DNA from: Oleispirillum sp963678075
GTDB taxonomy: Bacteria; Pseudomonadota; Alphaproteobacteria; Rhodospirillales; Rhodospirillaceae
NCBI GenBank assembly: GCA_963678075.2
Contig: CAXXPK010000007.1
Coordinates: forward strand, 124,001 to 188,000
DNA length: 64,000 nt
Direction: 5' to 3'
In this document: positions 36,892 through 46,237 of the stretch, piece after piece
How positions within the stretch are numbered: position 1 is the first letter of the stretch
Layout: every line of letters starts with the position of its first letter
The notes under the pieces: model-generated
What the model was told of the DNA's origin: nothing
Databases searched by the model: none
The model's input: the letters and a program-made list of their open reading frames with translations, nothing else
Program-made: the position numbers and the translations under genes

Positions 36892-37052
36892 TCCGCCTCC
36901 AAACATCGACCAAATCCGTGAAAAATCACGATTTCGCCTGTCGTCTCGGGCTTTACGAAGTCCTTCCGGATTGAGTATGGTAGGATGTGCGTGATGGGAT
37001 CGCGCAGCGGCGGTTTTCGTGCGCCGCCGAAGCCGGGGGGGGGGACGACAAG

Positions 37053-38234
37053 GTGGCGGAACGAACGATACGGTCTTGGTTCTGGTTCGCCGGGGTGGCG
37101 TTGGCAATCGCACTGCCCCATCCCGCATCCGCCGTCACGGTGATCGGCGGCGGCCCCGATGTGTTTCTTGATATCTCGGCGATCGACGGCACACCCGCCA
37201 AACGATTCACCCCGTTCAACCGCCCCGCGCTGCTGATGCCGGGGGAATCCGCGCCTCCCTCCGAACGCATTATCCTTTCCCCGCCCGGCGGACGACGGTC
37301 TCTGGGAACGCGGGTCATGCTGACGACGCCGCGTGGATCTTCCGGGCGCCTGCTGGTACCGGAAAACGGAAACCGCCGCATCGTCCTGACTCCTCCCGGG
37401 GGCATGCCGGTACACCTGATCCCGCCCGGTTCTTCCTCGGTACGTCTGACCCCGCCCGGCGGCAAGCGGATGAGCGCACTGTCCAAGCCGAAAACCCGTC
37501 CGGTCGCCCGACCCGCACCGGAAGCCCCGATCGCGGCCAAGCCCAAGATCGATACGCCGACGACCAAACCCACCGTCACCTCCGCTCTGCCCATCGCGCC
37601 GCCGCCGCCGCCCGTGGAGTCCGCTCCGCCCGCGTTGCCGCCCAGCGAAGGGCAACCGATGCCACTGGTTCCGCCGCCCGCCGCCACGCCAGAGTTACCG
37701 GCCCCCAAGCCGGTGGCCGAGATTCCTTCTCCGCCGGCTCCCGCTCCGTTGGAACCGCTGACCGCCGTCGCCGTCGCCACGCCAGAGTTACCGGCCCCCA
37801 AGCCGGTGGCCGAGATTCCTTCTCCGCCGGCTCCCGCTCCGTTGGAACCGCTGACCGCCGTCGCCGTCGCCACGCCATCGGCGATTCCCGCGCCGCCCCC
37901 CGCCGCCGACGTCCCGGTCACGACCCCGACCGCCTCCATCGCCCTGGTCTTCGACTCCACCGACGCCCGCCTGAACGAGACGCATCGCGCGCTTCTGAAG
38001 GACGTCATCGCGCAGTTGAGCCAGGACAATGACGCCAGCGTTCAGCTGTTGGCCTATGCCCAGGCGGAAAACCGCAGCAAGGCACGTCGTTTGTCGTTGT
38101 CGCGGGCGCTGGCGGTGCGCTCCTATCTGCTGAGCCAGGACGTGCGCAATACCCGCATCGAGGTGCGGGCCCTTGGCGATCAGGTCCCCGCCGGCAAGCC
38201 GGATCGCGTTGACGTCATCCTGCAACGTCCCTGA
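37053..38234 (+). CDS. Exported proline-rich OmpA-like protein
   Basis: 393 residues, GTG 37053 behind a G-rich ribosome site. Signal peptide (WFWFAGVALAIALPHPASA). The middle is Pro/Thr-rich with TPPGG-type repeats (VLTPPGGMPV, RLTPPGGKRM) and a perfect duplication of 31 residues (ATPELPAPKPVAEIPSPP..). The C-terminus (about residues 300-393) is OmpA-like: IALVFDSTDARLNE, LSLSRALAVRSYLLSQDV, EVRALGD. It probably binds peptidoglycan in the periplasm. First gene of a three-gene envelope operon. Confidence 0.75.
   Translation: MAERTIRSWFWFAGVALAIALPHPASAVTVIGGGPDVFLDISAIDGTPAKRFTPFNRPALLMPGESAPPSERIILSPPGGRRSLGTRVMLTTPRGSSGRLLVPENGNRRIVLTPPGGMPVHLIPPGSSSVRLTPPGGKRMSALSKPKTRPVARPAPEAPIAAKPKIDTPTTKPTVTSALPIAPPPPPVESAPPALPPSEGQPMPLVPPPAATPELPAPKPVAEIPSPPAPAPLEPLTAVAVATPELPAPKPVAEIPSPPAPAPLEPLTAVAVATPSAIPAPPPAADVPVTTPTASIALVFDSTDARLNETHRALLKDVIAQLSQDNDASVQLLAYAQAENRSKARRLSLSRALAVRSYLLSQDVRNTRIEVRALGDQVPAGKPDRVDVILQRP
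37683..37868 (+). repeat. Tandem duplication, 2 x 93 bp
   Basis: Two identical 93-bp units starting GCCACGCCAGAGTTACC at 37683 and 37776, in frame within the OmpA-like gene; a third unit begins (GCCACGCCA at 37869) and diverges. Confidence 0.9.
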
Positions 38235-38303
38235 TCGGCGACGCACCGACACCGGACGAAGGCAATCGCGACTTTCGTGGGAAGTATCCAAGGAACCCCT
38301 GTG

Positions 38304-39470
38304 ATGCAATCGCCCCGTCGTTACCTTCGCCGCATGGCCCTCTTTCTGGCGGCGGTCGCCGCCGCCGCAGCGCTGTTGTTTCCGGTAGTCAGCAGCGCCT
38401 TCATGGCCAACCCGGCCCTGAACGGCCTGATCTGCGGCACCGTGCTGATCGGAATTCTGTTCGCCTTTCGTCAGGTAGTGGCGTTGGGGCCGGAACTGTG
38501 TTGGGCGGATTCCTTCAAAAACCAGAAGCCCGAGCTTTCCGGCGCGACGGAACCGCACCTTCTGGCCCCGGCGGCACGCATGCTCAGCGACCGCCAGGAA
38601 CGCGGCGGACGCTTCACCCTGTCGGCGCAGGCAACCCGCTCGTTGCTCGACAGCCTGTCCGACCGGCTTGAGGAAAGCCGCGACATCTCCCGCTATTTCA
38701 TTGGCTTGGCGATCTTTCTGGGCCTCTTGGGGACGTTCTGGGGACTTCTGGACACGGTACGTGCGATCGGCGGCGTGATCGCCGACCTGACGGTCACCGG
38801 CGGCGACCTCAACCAGGTCTTCGCCGACTTGAAGAATGGATTGCAGGCCCCTCTGGCGGGCATGGGGACCGCCTTTTCCTCGTCCCTGCTGGGTTTGTCG
38901 GGGTCCCTGGTGATCGGCTTCCTCGACCTGCAACTCGGGCAGGCGCAGAACGCCTTCTTCAATCAGGTGGAGGACTGGCTGGCCGGACTGACCCGCCTGT
39001 CCTCGGGCTCCGGCCCGGCGGGCGACGGCGACGGATCGGTTCCCGCCTATATCGGCGCGCTTCTGGAACAGACCGCCGAAAGCCTGACCGAACTGCAACG
39101 CCTGACCAGCCGTGGCGACGAAAGCACGCTTGCCACCATGCGGGAAATCCGCGAACTGGCGCAGCGTCTGGATCAACTGACCGAACACATGCACACGCAA
39201 CAGCAGGTGATGCTGAGACTGGCGGAAAACCAGGCGCCCCTACTATCCGGCCTGCACGCCCTGGCCAAAAACGACGGCGGCCTCGATCCGGAAACCCGTG
39301 GTGCGCTGAAGGCTCTGCCGCGCGCCATCGAAAACGGGCTGTCCGCGGTTCTGGATGAAATGACCCGTGGGCGTTCGGAGCTGTCGCGGGACGTCCGTTC
39401 CGAGATCAAGGTCCTGGCCCGCACCATCGCCGCCGTCACCGAGGACGGCGCGCCGGGCCGAGAACCATGA
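38304..39470 (+). CDS. MotA/TolQ/ExbB-type proton-channel protein
   Basis: 388 residues, ATG 38304. Membrane segments near residues 10-30 and 35-55, and the MotA-type pair FIGLAIFLGLLGTFWGLL and GMGTAFSSSLLGLSGSLVIGFL. The C-terminal 150 residues form a coiled-coil-like tail (SLTELQRLTSR, EIRELAQRLDQLTEHM). Probably couples proton flow to movement in the envelope together with the next gene, which it overlaps by ATGA. Confidence 0.8.
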   Translation: MQSPRRYLRRMALFLAAVAAAAALLFPVVSSAFMANPALNGLICGTVLIGILFAFRQVVALGPELCWADSFKNQKPELSGATEPHLLAPAARMLSDRQERGGRFTLSAQATRSLLDSLSDRLEESRDISRYFIGLAIFLGLLGTFWGLLDTVRAIGGVIADLTVTGGDLNQVFADLKNGLQAPLAGMGTAFSSSLLGLSGSLVIGFLDLQLGQAQNAFFNQVEDWLAGLTRLSSGSGPAGDGDGSVPAYIGALLEQTAESLTELQRLTSRGDESTLATMREIRELAQRLDQLTEHMHTQQQVMLRLAENQAPLLSGLHALAKNDGGLDPETRGALKALPRAIENGLSAVLDEMTRGRSELSRDVRSEIKVLARTIAAVTEDGAPGREP

Positions 39471-40540
39471 GCCAGCGGCGCGGGCGGCGGACGGCACCCG
39501 ACATCTGGCCGGGCTTCGTCGATGTCATTTCCTCGCTGCTGATCCTGATCCTTTTCTTGTTGATGATCTTCGTCCTGTCGCAGTTCTTCATGGGACAGGC
39601 GCTGTCCGGACGCGATGCCGCGCTGGAACGGCTGGGCCATCAAGTCGATGAACTGGCACAATTGCTGTCGATCGAGCGCAAGGCCAACGCGGATTTGCGG
39701 ATCAACCTGTCGCAGTTGTCCACCGAACTATCCAAGGCCAGCACCAAGGCGGAGAAATTCCAGGCCTTAAGCGAAGAGGCCTCGCGCCTGAATACCGACA
39801 TCGCCGCCTTGCAAGCCCTGAAGCAGGAACTGGAAGACCGCATCAAGCAAATGGATGCGACCCTGGGGGAAAAGAACTCCGCCCTGGCCGCCGAGCGCAC
39901 GCTCGGCGAGGAAGCCCGCGCCCAGGCCGCCCTGCTGAACCAGCAACTGGCCGCATTGCGGGCCGAAATGGCCCGCCTGAACGCCGCGCTGGAATCCTCG
40001 GAAAAGCTGGCCGAGGAGCAAAAGATCCAGATCTCCAACCTTGGCCAAAGGCTGAACCAAGCCCTGGCCAGCAAGGTCGCCGAACTAGCCCGCTATCGTT
40101 CGGAATTCTTTGGCCGCTTGCGGGCGGTCCTAAGCAATCGCGCCGACATCCGCATCCAGGGCGACCGCTTCGTTTTCCAATCGGAGGTCCTGTTCGCGCA
40201 AGGCTCCGCCGAGCTTGGCAAGCCCGGCAAGCAACAATTGGCGCAACTGGCACAGACCTTGGCCGAAATCAGCCACGAAATCCCAAACGAAATCGATTGG
40301 ATTCTGCGGGTCGATGGCCATACCGACCGGGTTCCAATCGCCAATCTGCAATTCCGATCGAACTGGGAACTTTCCTCCGCCCGCGCGATTTCGGTGGTGC
40401 GCTTCCTGATTGACGCGGGAATTCCGGCCCATCGGCTGGTCGCTGCGGGCTTTGGCGAATATCAGCCGATTGATTCCGGGGCCGGAGAAAACGCCTTCCG
40501 CCGCAATCGGCGCATCGAATTCAAACTGACGCAGCGATAA
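39467..40540 (+). CDS. MotB-like OmpA-domain protein
   Basis: 357 residues. Single N-terminal membrane helix PGFVDVISSLLILILFLLMIF with an Asp at its start, as in MotB. Long coiled coil (about residues 60-210: QLSTELSKASTKAEKFQAL, AALNQQLA-type heptads). The C-terminal OmpA/MotB domain has RVDGHTDRVPI, ARAISVVRFLIDAGIPAHRL and FRRNRRIEFKL, which binds peptidoglycan. Forms the stator-like partner of the upstream MotA-type protein. No flagellar genes nearby. Confidence 0.85.
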   Translation: MSQRRGRRTAPDIWPGFVDVISSLLILILFLLMIFVLSQFFMGQALSGRDAALERLGHQVDELAQLLSIERKANADLRINLSQLSTELSKASTKAEKFQALSEEASRLNTDIAALQALKQELEDRIKQMDATLGEKNSALAAERTLGEEARAQAALLNQQLAALRAEMARLNAALESSEKLAEEQKIQISNLGQRLNQALASKVAELARYRSEFFGRLRAVLSNRADIRIQGDRFVFQSEVLFAQGSAELGKPGKQQLAQLAQTLAEISHEIPNEIDWILRVDGHTDRVPIANLQFRSNWELSSARAISVVRFLIDAGIPAHRLVAAGFGEYQPIDSGAGENAFRRNRRIEFKLTQR

Positions 40541-40601
40541 CTCTGGACAGCCCCATTGGATTCTGGTACCGACTACGCCCTCATTCGGGAGCATGACGAC
40601 G

Positions 40602-40826
40602 ATGAAAAAAGACATTCACCCGGCCTATCAGGAACTGAAGGTCATCATGACGGACGGAACCGAGTTCGTGACTCGCTCCACCAAGGGCGGCCCGGACGCG
40701 GTGATGCGCCTGGACGTCGATCCCAAGTCCCATCCCGCGTGGACTGGCGTTCACCGCCTGAACGACAGCGGCGGGCAGTTGGCCAAGTTCAATAAGCGTT
40801 TCGCGGGCTTTGGCCTGAAGTCCTAA
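40602..40826 (+). CDS. rpmE: 50S ribosomal protein L31
   Basis: 74 residues from ATG 40602 (MKKDIHPAYQELKVIMTDGT); GGGAG lies ten bases upstream, which favours this over ATG 40593. It lacks the CxxC pairs of zinc-type L31, the usual alphaproteobacterial form. Own terminator. Confidence 0.94.
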   Translation: MKKDIHPAYQELKVIMTDGTEFVTRSTKGGPDAVMRLDVDPKSHPAWTGVHRLNDSGGQLAKFNKRFAGFGLKS

Positions 40827-40856
40827 CCGTCGCCGCGCATCCGCGCAGACATCAAA

Positions 40857-40890
40857 CGATGCCGCCCATTGTCGGGCGGCATCGTTTTTT
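40857..40890 (+). terminator. Rho-independent terminator after rpmE
   Basis: CGATGCCGCCC / GGGCGGCATCG hairpin plus six T. Confidence 0.9.
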
Positions 40891-42596
40891 CTTGTCTTGG
40901 CCATTGGACTTATAAAGCCCTATCTATAAACCTCCATAGAACGTACCCCTTATTTCCTAACGATACGGATCAGTGGACCATGAGCGGGCTCTCCAAGATC
41001 GTTTCCTACGAGCTCTTCACTCTGGAAATTTCCGGCTGGACGTTGCATGGCCGCTATCCCTCGGCGGAGTTGGACGACGTGATCGCCGACGCCAAGGCGA
41101 TCAAAACCCATCAGGGCCACGCGACCAAATTGGTCCGCGAAACCTATTACCCCGACACCAATCAAAGCGACGACGCGGTGGTGCGAATCAACCCAAACCT
41201 CGCGGATTACAAGCGCAAGCTGACACGGTCTCAACCGCGGATCGGCGGCGGTGGCGGCATAATCCCAAACTTCGGAAACACGTGGGACGACGGCAAACCA
41301 GCGGAGCAGATGGGGACCGGGCGACTGCTGTCCCGCATCGCGATGATGGTGGTCAGCGCCCTGTTGATCGCCACCGGCATCACCGGTGTGTTGTCCTTGC
41401 TGTTGCGATCGTCGGTGGTCGCCGGGCATTTATCGACATCGACAACGCCGCAGATCCTGTTCGCCACCTTCATCGCGGTCTTCCTGCTGGCCGCACTGCC
41501 TTTGATCAACCGCTACATTCCATCCCTGGCCTCCACGAAGAAACCCGACGACGACGCATCCCCGGCGTTTCTTGACATGCCAAGCCGCAAGACCACGGAT
41601 GCTGAAAAATCGACCAAACCCACGAATGGCCCGGCTCTCTTTCAGAATGACCCGGGCCTGATGGAACAACCCGCCGCCAAACCGCCCGAACCGAAGCCCG
41701 AACCCGAACCCGAAACGACGGTCGAGACGGAAAATGAAACCGCCCCCGACGAAATCGCCGCCATCGAGCATCAGCGCATGACGATGATGCGGTTCCTGAC
41801 CGGCGTTCTGACCACCCTCAAGGACTCCTGCCCGCACCTCGACGCCTACAACAAGTTAGGTCTCAACCTGATCATGGCCGGAGCCTGCGCCGCGCTGGGC
41901 CACCGTGAATCCCTGACCTCGGCGCAAATCACGGCGATGACGTGCGAGTTGATATCCATGCTCGGCAGCAAGCCCAGCCTCGCCCAGTCGTTCTGTCACA
42001 ACCTGGAAACCCACATCGCGGACCCGCGCTACGCCGCAATGTATCAAAAGGGCGGGCAGGCGTTGGACGACCACCTGAACGGTCGCGGCATGCCGTTCGA
42101 CGACATCGACACGGCCATGACTTCGTGGAATCGCCCCGCAGACCGGGTTTCCGGCAGCAACATCGTCACCATCCTGTTCACCGACATGGTGGGGTCCACC
42201 CTGCTGACCCAGCATCGCGGCGATACCGCAGCACAGGACTATATTCGCTCTCACAACGCGATCGTGCGCGCCGCCCTGGTCCAGAATCAGGGGGTGGAAA
42301 TCAAGCATGCCGGCGACGGCATCATGGCCTCGTTCGGCGCGCCATCGCAGGCGCTGGAAACCGCCGCCGCCATCCAAAAGACGGTGCGCGCCCACAACGC
42401 CGTGGCCCCGCAGCAGGAATTCCACTTGCGCATCGGCATCAATTCCGGCGAACCGATCATCGAGGACGACGACATGTTCGGCTTCGCCGTGCAGCTGGCT
42501 TCGCGCATCTGTTCCGAGGCGGAACCCGACCACGTGTTGATCGCCAACGTGGTCCGCGAACTGGTCGCTGGAAAGAGCTATCCGATGCAGGGGGTG

Positions 42597-43442
42597 GGCT
42601 CAGGACTCATTAAGGTCCGATCCAGAAGAGGAGGAGTGCCGCGATGATGACGGCGGCAAAGAAGATATCCGTACATCGGTCATATCGGGTGTGGATATGC
42701 CGCCAATCCTTGAGGCGAGCGAAGAGGTTCTCGATCCTATGACGCTGGCGATAGAGGGTTTTGTCGTAAGCGTACTGGGTTTTGCGATGACGCATTGGCG
42801 GGATGCATGTAGCGATCCCTCGCTGTGTCAAAGCCTCTCGAAGGGGATCACCGTCATAGCCCTTGTCGGCGATCAGGACGTTGGCCTTGGGAAATAGGTC
42901 GAGCAACAGCATCGCGCCTTTGTAATCGCTCATTTGCCCCTCGCTGAGCAGCAGGATGAGGGGCCTTCCTTGTCCGTCGCAAACCGCATGAAGCTTGGAG
43001 TTCAGCCCGCCTTTTGTGCGTCCGATACATCGGGGAAGAGCCCCTTTTTATAGAGGCTCGCGGCGGTCCGATGAGCTTTCAGGTGGGTTGCATCGATCAT
43101 CAACCGGTCTGGAGGGCCAGCCTCTCCCGTCAAGGCCGCGAAGATCCGGCTGAACACCCCAAGTCGGCTCCAGCGAACGAAACGATTATAGAGGGTTTTG
43201 TGGGGGCCATGGACGGGTGGTGCATCTCGCCACCGTAAGCCGTTGCGGATCACATGAACGATGCCGCTGATCACTCGCCGATCATCAACCCGCGGCACGC
43301 CATGCGATAGCGGGAAATGCGGCTCGATCTTCGCCAACTGCCTCTCTGACAACCAAAACAGATCACTCATGGATGGGGTCCTCCCTCCCATGAGTGAATC
43401 AGCCGCCGATCTGCCTGACAATAATTTAATGGGGCCTGAGCC
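42597..43442 (-). mobile_element. IS5-family element, copy 4, complete
   Basis: 846 bp, same ends as copy 2. Right flank CTAG, left flank GTG, so the target duplication is missing on one side. Confidence 0.92.
42610..43370 (-). CDS. IS5-family transposase (ORFA/ORFB with -1 frameshift)
   Basis: ORFA from ATG 43370 to 43002, ORFB to 42610. Same slip site and DDE motifs as copy 2; a few substitutions (for example RRIH to RHIH). Confidence 0.88.
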
Positions 43443-43724
43443 TAGAGCCCCGTGTCCTGCGTGGAGTCAAGGAACCGCAGACGCTCTTCGACGTCCTTTG
43501 GCAGGAATTCCCCGATCCTTCCGCCCCACGGGAAACCCCGCAGCCACCCGACGCCCAGGCGCCGGAAGACGAGCTCCCGCCCGCCGCCTGACCGGGTATT
43601 GACAAGCCCCCTCCTCCGCACACATATCCCATTCGTTGGCCGCCGCATGCCGGGACCGACGCCTCTCGCGGGTAGCCTTGCGCACCCGCAACACTTTGGG
43701 ATCGCTCAATAAAGGAGGATTGCC

Positions 43725-44186
43725 ATACGCACCTATGACCTTACCCCCCTGCATCGCTTCACCGTCGGGTTCGACAACGTCAGCCGCTTGATCGATGCGG
43801 TCGGTCGGCTTGACGACAACGCGGCATCATATCCCCCTACAACATCGAACGCTTCGGCGAGGACCGTTACCGCATTTCGATGGCGGTGGCCGGATACACC
43901 GAAAGTGACCTCGACATCACGCTGAAGGACAACACCCTGACGATTTCCGGGCGCAAGGAGGACGAGGCGGACGCCTCCACCTATCTGCACCGCGGCATCG
44001 CCTCGCGCGCCTTCGAACGCCGTTTCAAATTGGCAGGCGCATATCAAGGTGAGGAACGCCAGCCTGGAGAATGGGCTGCTGCACATCGACCTGGAACGTG
44101 AAGTCCCCGAGGAAATGAAACCGCGCAAGATCGCGATCGCCGCCGAGGGCGGCAAGAAAGCGATTGGCGGACCACAAGCCGCCTGA
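43725..44186 (+). pseudogene. Small heat-shock protein (Hsp20), broken
   Basis: AGGAGG (43713-43718) is followed after six bases by ATA (43725), not ATG, then RTYDLTPLHRFTVGFDNVSRL, the usual start of alphaproteobacterial Hsp20. A base is missing near 43833 before YNIERFGEDRYRISMAVAGY, and another shift occurs near 44035 before HIKVRNASLENGLLHIDLER. The last frame ends at TGA 44184-44186. Lost start plus two shifts: non-functional. Confidence 0.8.
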
Positions 44187-44207
44187 TCGCAAACCCGACG
44201 CAACGAA

Positions 44208-44233
44208 ACGCGGGGGGCAATCCCCCGCGTTTT
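44208..44233. terminator. Bidirectional terminator
   Basis: ACGCGGGGG / CCCCCGCGT hairpin flanked by A and T runs, between hsp20 and the converging thioesterase gene. Confidence 0.75.
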
Positions 44234-44235
44234 CC

Positions 44236-44790
44236 TTACGCCCCGCCGGGCATCGTCCAGGAACCGGCGACCAGATAGTTTTCAAAGACCTGCCGCGACT
44301 GATCCGGCATCGGTACCGCGCGCAGGCTTGTGCGATCGATGAACACATGTATCCAATAACCGACGGCGGCGGGGGCTTCCTCTTCCTTGCGGAAAAGAGC
44401 AAAACCGAATCGCACGCTGGACCGGCTCAACCGTTCCACCCGCATCCCGCAATCGATCGCATGCAGCGGATAATTCAGGGGTTTCAGGAAACGGCACATG
44501 TTCTCGGCGGCGAACGCGGTGACCTCGCTGGATGCTGGGAAGACATCGTTAAGACGGAAGAAATCCACCACCGCGATTTCGAGAAAGCGCATGAACTGCA
44601 CGTTGTTGACGTGCCCCATCATGTCGAAATCCGACCACCGCAACGGCACCACGGTATGGAAGGTATAGGCCTCCCGCCGCTCCCCCTGCGGAGAAAACGG
44701 CAAGGCCTCGGCCCAACCACCCGTTCCCGTCGCTTCGGGAGCCCCATCCGCCAGCGGCATGGCGCGATCCTTGGGAGTCTCCCGGGTCAT
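44236..44790 (-). CDS. Acyl-CoA thioesterase (4HBT hotdog)
   Basis: 184 residues. Catalytic motif RWSDFDMMGHVNNVQFM of the YbgC/4HBT family, then FLEIAVVDFF. The N-terminal 35 residues are extra and probably disordered. Hydrolyses acyl-CoA thioesters; substrate unknown. Translation overlaps the upstream DUF1192 gene by ATGA. Confidence 0.85.
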   Translation of the reverse strand: MTRETPKDRAMPLADGAPEATGTGGWAEALPFSPQGERREAYTFHTVVPLRWSDFDMMGHVNNVQFMRFLEIAVVDFFRLNDVFPASSEVTAFAAENMCRFLKPLNYPLHAIDCGMRVERLSRSSVRFGFALFRKEEEAPAAVGYWIHVFIDRTSLRAVPMPDQSRQVFENYLVAGSWTMPGGA

Positions 44791-44993
44791 GATTGGGCAT
44801 CCCTTGCCATGGCGAAGGAAAACAGCGCATCGGCGCCGCTGCGCACGCTTTGCTTGGCGGCAATCGCGGCGCGTGCACGAGCGGCCTCCGCCTCCAGCAG
44901 GGCAATCGCGTCGGTCAATTCCTCGATCGACAGCGCAGACAGGTCCACGGGCAGCATCCGCGCCTGCCGGGGCTTGTCATCGTCATCGTCCAT
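44787..44993 (-). CDS. DUF1192 protein
   Basis: 68 residues from ATG 44993 (MDDDDDKPRQARMLPVDL), with GGGA eight bases upstream; ATG 45011 is an alternative. The core LSIEELTDAIALLEAEAARARAAIAAK is the DUF1192 signature. Role unknown; couples to the thioesterase gene. Confidence 0.8.
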   Translation of the reverse strand: MDDDDDKPRQARMLPVDLSALSIEELTDAIALLEAEAARARAAIAAKQSVRSGADALFSFAMARDAQS

Positions 44994-45121
44994 GTCGTAT
45001 TCCCTATGCATCGTGATCAATTTTCTTCGGCATCGTAGCAGAGGGGGGGTCCGGCACGCCAGTTCCACGCCATCTTTCGAGATGCCGGTTTCGCACCACG
45101 ACAACAAGCAGGAGATTTTTC

Positions 45122-46123
45122 ATGCCCACCCGTTTGCCTGACTTCATGACGTGCATCGAGATTAAGGAATTCGGCGGCCCCGAAGGACTGGTCCCCACGC
45201 AACGACCGATGCCCGTCCCCGGCGCTGGCGAGGTTCTGATCCAGGTCGAGGCGGCGGGGGTCAACCGCCCGGACATCGTGCAGCGCCAGGGGAACTATGC
45301 GCCACCGCCCGGCGCCACCGATATCCCCGGACTCGAAGTCGCGGGAACCGTGATCGCGGCCGGCGAGGGCGTCGATGCGCCAAAGGTCGGCGACCGCGTC
45401 TGCGCGCTTCTGGCCGGCGGCGGCTATGCCGACCACTGCCTGGCCAAAGCGGTGCTGTGTCTGCCTTTTCCCAAGGGCTATGACGCGCTTTTGGCCGCCG
45501 CGATCCCCGAAGCCTTCTTCACCGTCTGGCACAACGTGTTCGAGCGCGGCGCGCTGAAGGCGGGCGAGACCTTCCTGATCCACGGCGGCACCGGAGGCAT
45601 CGGCTCCACCGCGATCCAGATGGCGAAAGCGATGGGTGCGCGGGTCTTCGCCACCGCCGGAAGCGCCGAGAAGGTCAAGGCATGCGAGACCCTTGGCGCC
45701 GAACGCGGCATCAACTACCGCAAGGAAGATTATGTCGAGGTGGTCCGCGAACTGACCGGCGGAAAAGGTGTCAACGTCATCCTTGACGTCGTCGGCGGCG
45801 ACTACCTTAACCGCGACGTCAAGGCAATGGCGCCCAGCGGACGACACGTCAGCATCGCGTTCCAGAAGGGAGCGAAGGTGGAATTCAATTTCATGCCGAT
45901 GATGCTGAAACGCCTGACCTTCACCGGCTCGGTCCTACGCTCTCAACCGACCGAGGAAAAGACGCGAATCGCCAAGGGACTGCGCGAAACCATCTGGCCA
46001 CTGCTTGATTCTGGAACCATGAAATCGCTGATTTACAAAACTTTCTCGCTTAAGGATGCGGCGGCGGCACATCAACTGATGGAATCTTCCCAGCATATCG
46101 GTAAAATCATGCTGCTCCCCTAG
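45122..46123 (+). CDS. NAD(P)H-quinone oxidoreductase (MDR, PIG3-like)
   Basis: 333 residues, ATG 45122. N-terminal GroES-like domain (GEVLIQVEAAGVNRPDIVQR), Rossmann fold at HGGTGGIGSTAIQMAKAMGA. No zinc-binding Cys cluster, as in quinone oxidoreductases of the TP53I3/PIG3 group. Reduces quinones or enals with NADPH. Single gene. Confidence 0.88.
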   Translation: MPTRLPDFMTCIEIKEFGGPEGLVPTQRPMPVPGAGEVLIQVEAAGVNRPDIVQRQGNYAPPPGATDIPGLEVAGTVIAAGEGVDAPKVGDRVCALLAGGGYADHCLAKAVLCLPFPKGYDALLAAAIPEAFFTVWHNVFERGALKAGETFLIHGGTGGIGSTAIQMAKAMGARVFATAGSAEKVKACETLGAERGINYRKEDYVEVVRELTGGKGVNVILDVVGGDYLNRDVKAMAPSGRHVSIAFQKGAKVEFNFMPMMLKRLTFTGSVLRSQPTEEKTRIAKGLRETIWPLLDSGTMKSLIYKTFSLKDAAAAHQLMESSQHIGKIMLLP

Positions 46124-46237
46124 AGGGGCATGCCGCGACATTCCGTGTCCTGAACCCGCCGCTTGATGCCGACCTTGGCAGCGGAGAGGCGGGTTCAGGG
46201 ATTTTGACCCAGTTAAACAAGAACAAAGAGGAACGCC

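Larger units (their letters stand above)
40980..43591 (+). pseudogene. Class III adenylate/guanylate cyclase, interrupted by IS copy 4
   Basis: ATG 40980 (MSGLSKIVSYELFTLEIS). Soluble N-terminus, two membrane helices (MMVVSALLIATGITGVLSLL, FATFIAVFLLAALPLI), an acidic linker, and a C-terminal cyclase domain: VTILFTDMVGSTLLTQHRGD (first metal Asp), GDGIMASFGAP, RIGINSGEPI. IS copy 4 (42597-43442) follows codon 539 (MQGV). Beyond the IS the gene resumes as EPRVLRGVKEPQTLFDVLW to TGA 43589-43591. The CTA target duplication is present only on the right. The catalytic core precedes the break, so a truncated protein may retain activity. Confidence 0.8.

Noticed and set aside
37053..40540. Zorya defence system
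   Set aside because: ZorA/ZorB-like architecture only; no ZorC, ZorD or ZorE gene is adjacent, and similar envelope pairs occur in alphaproteobacteria.
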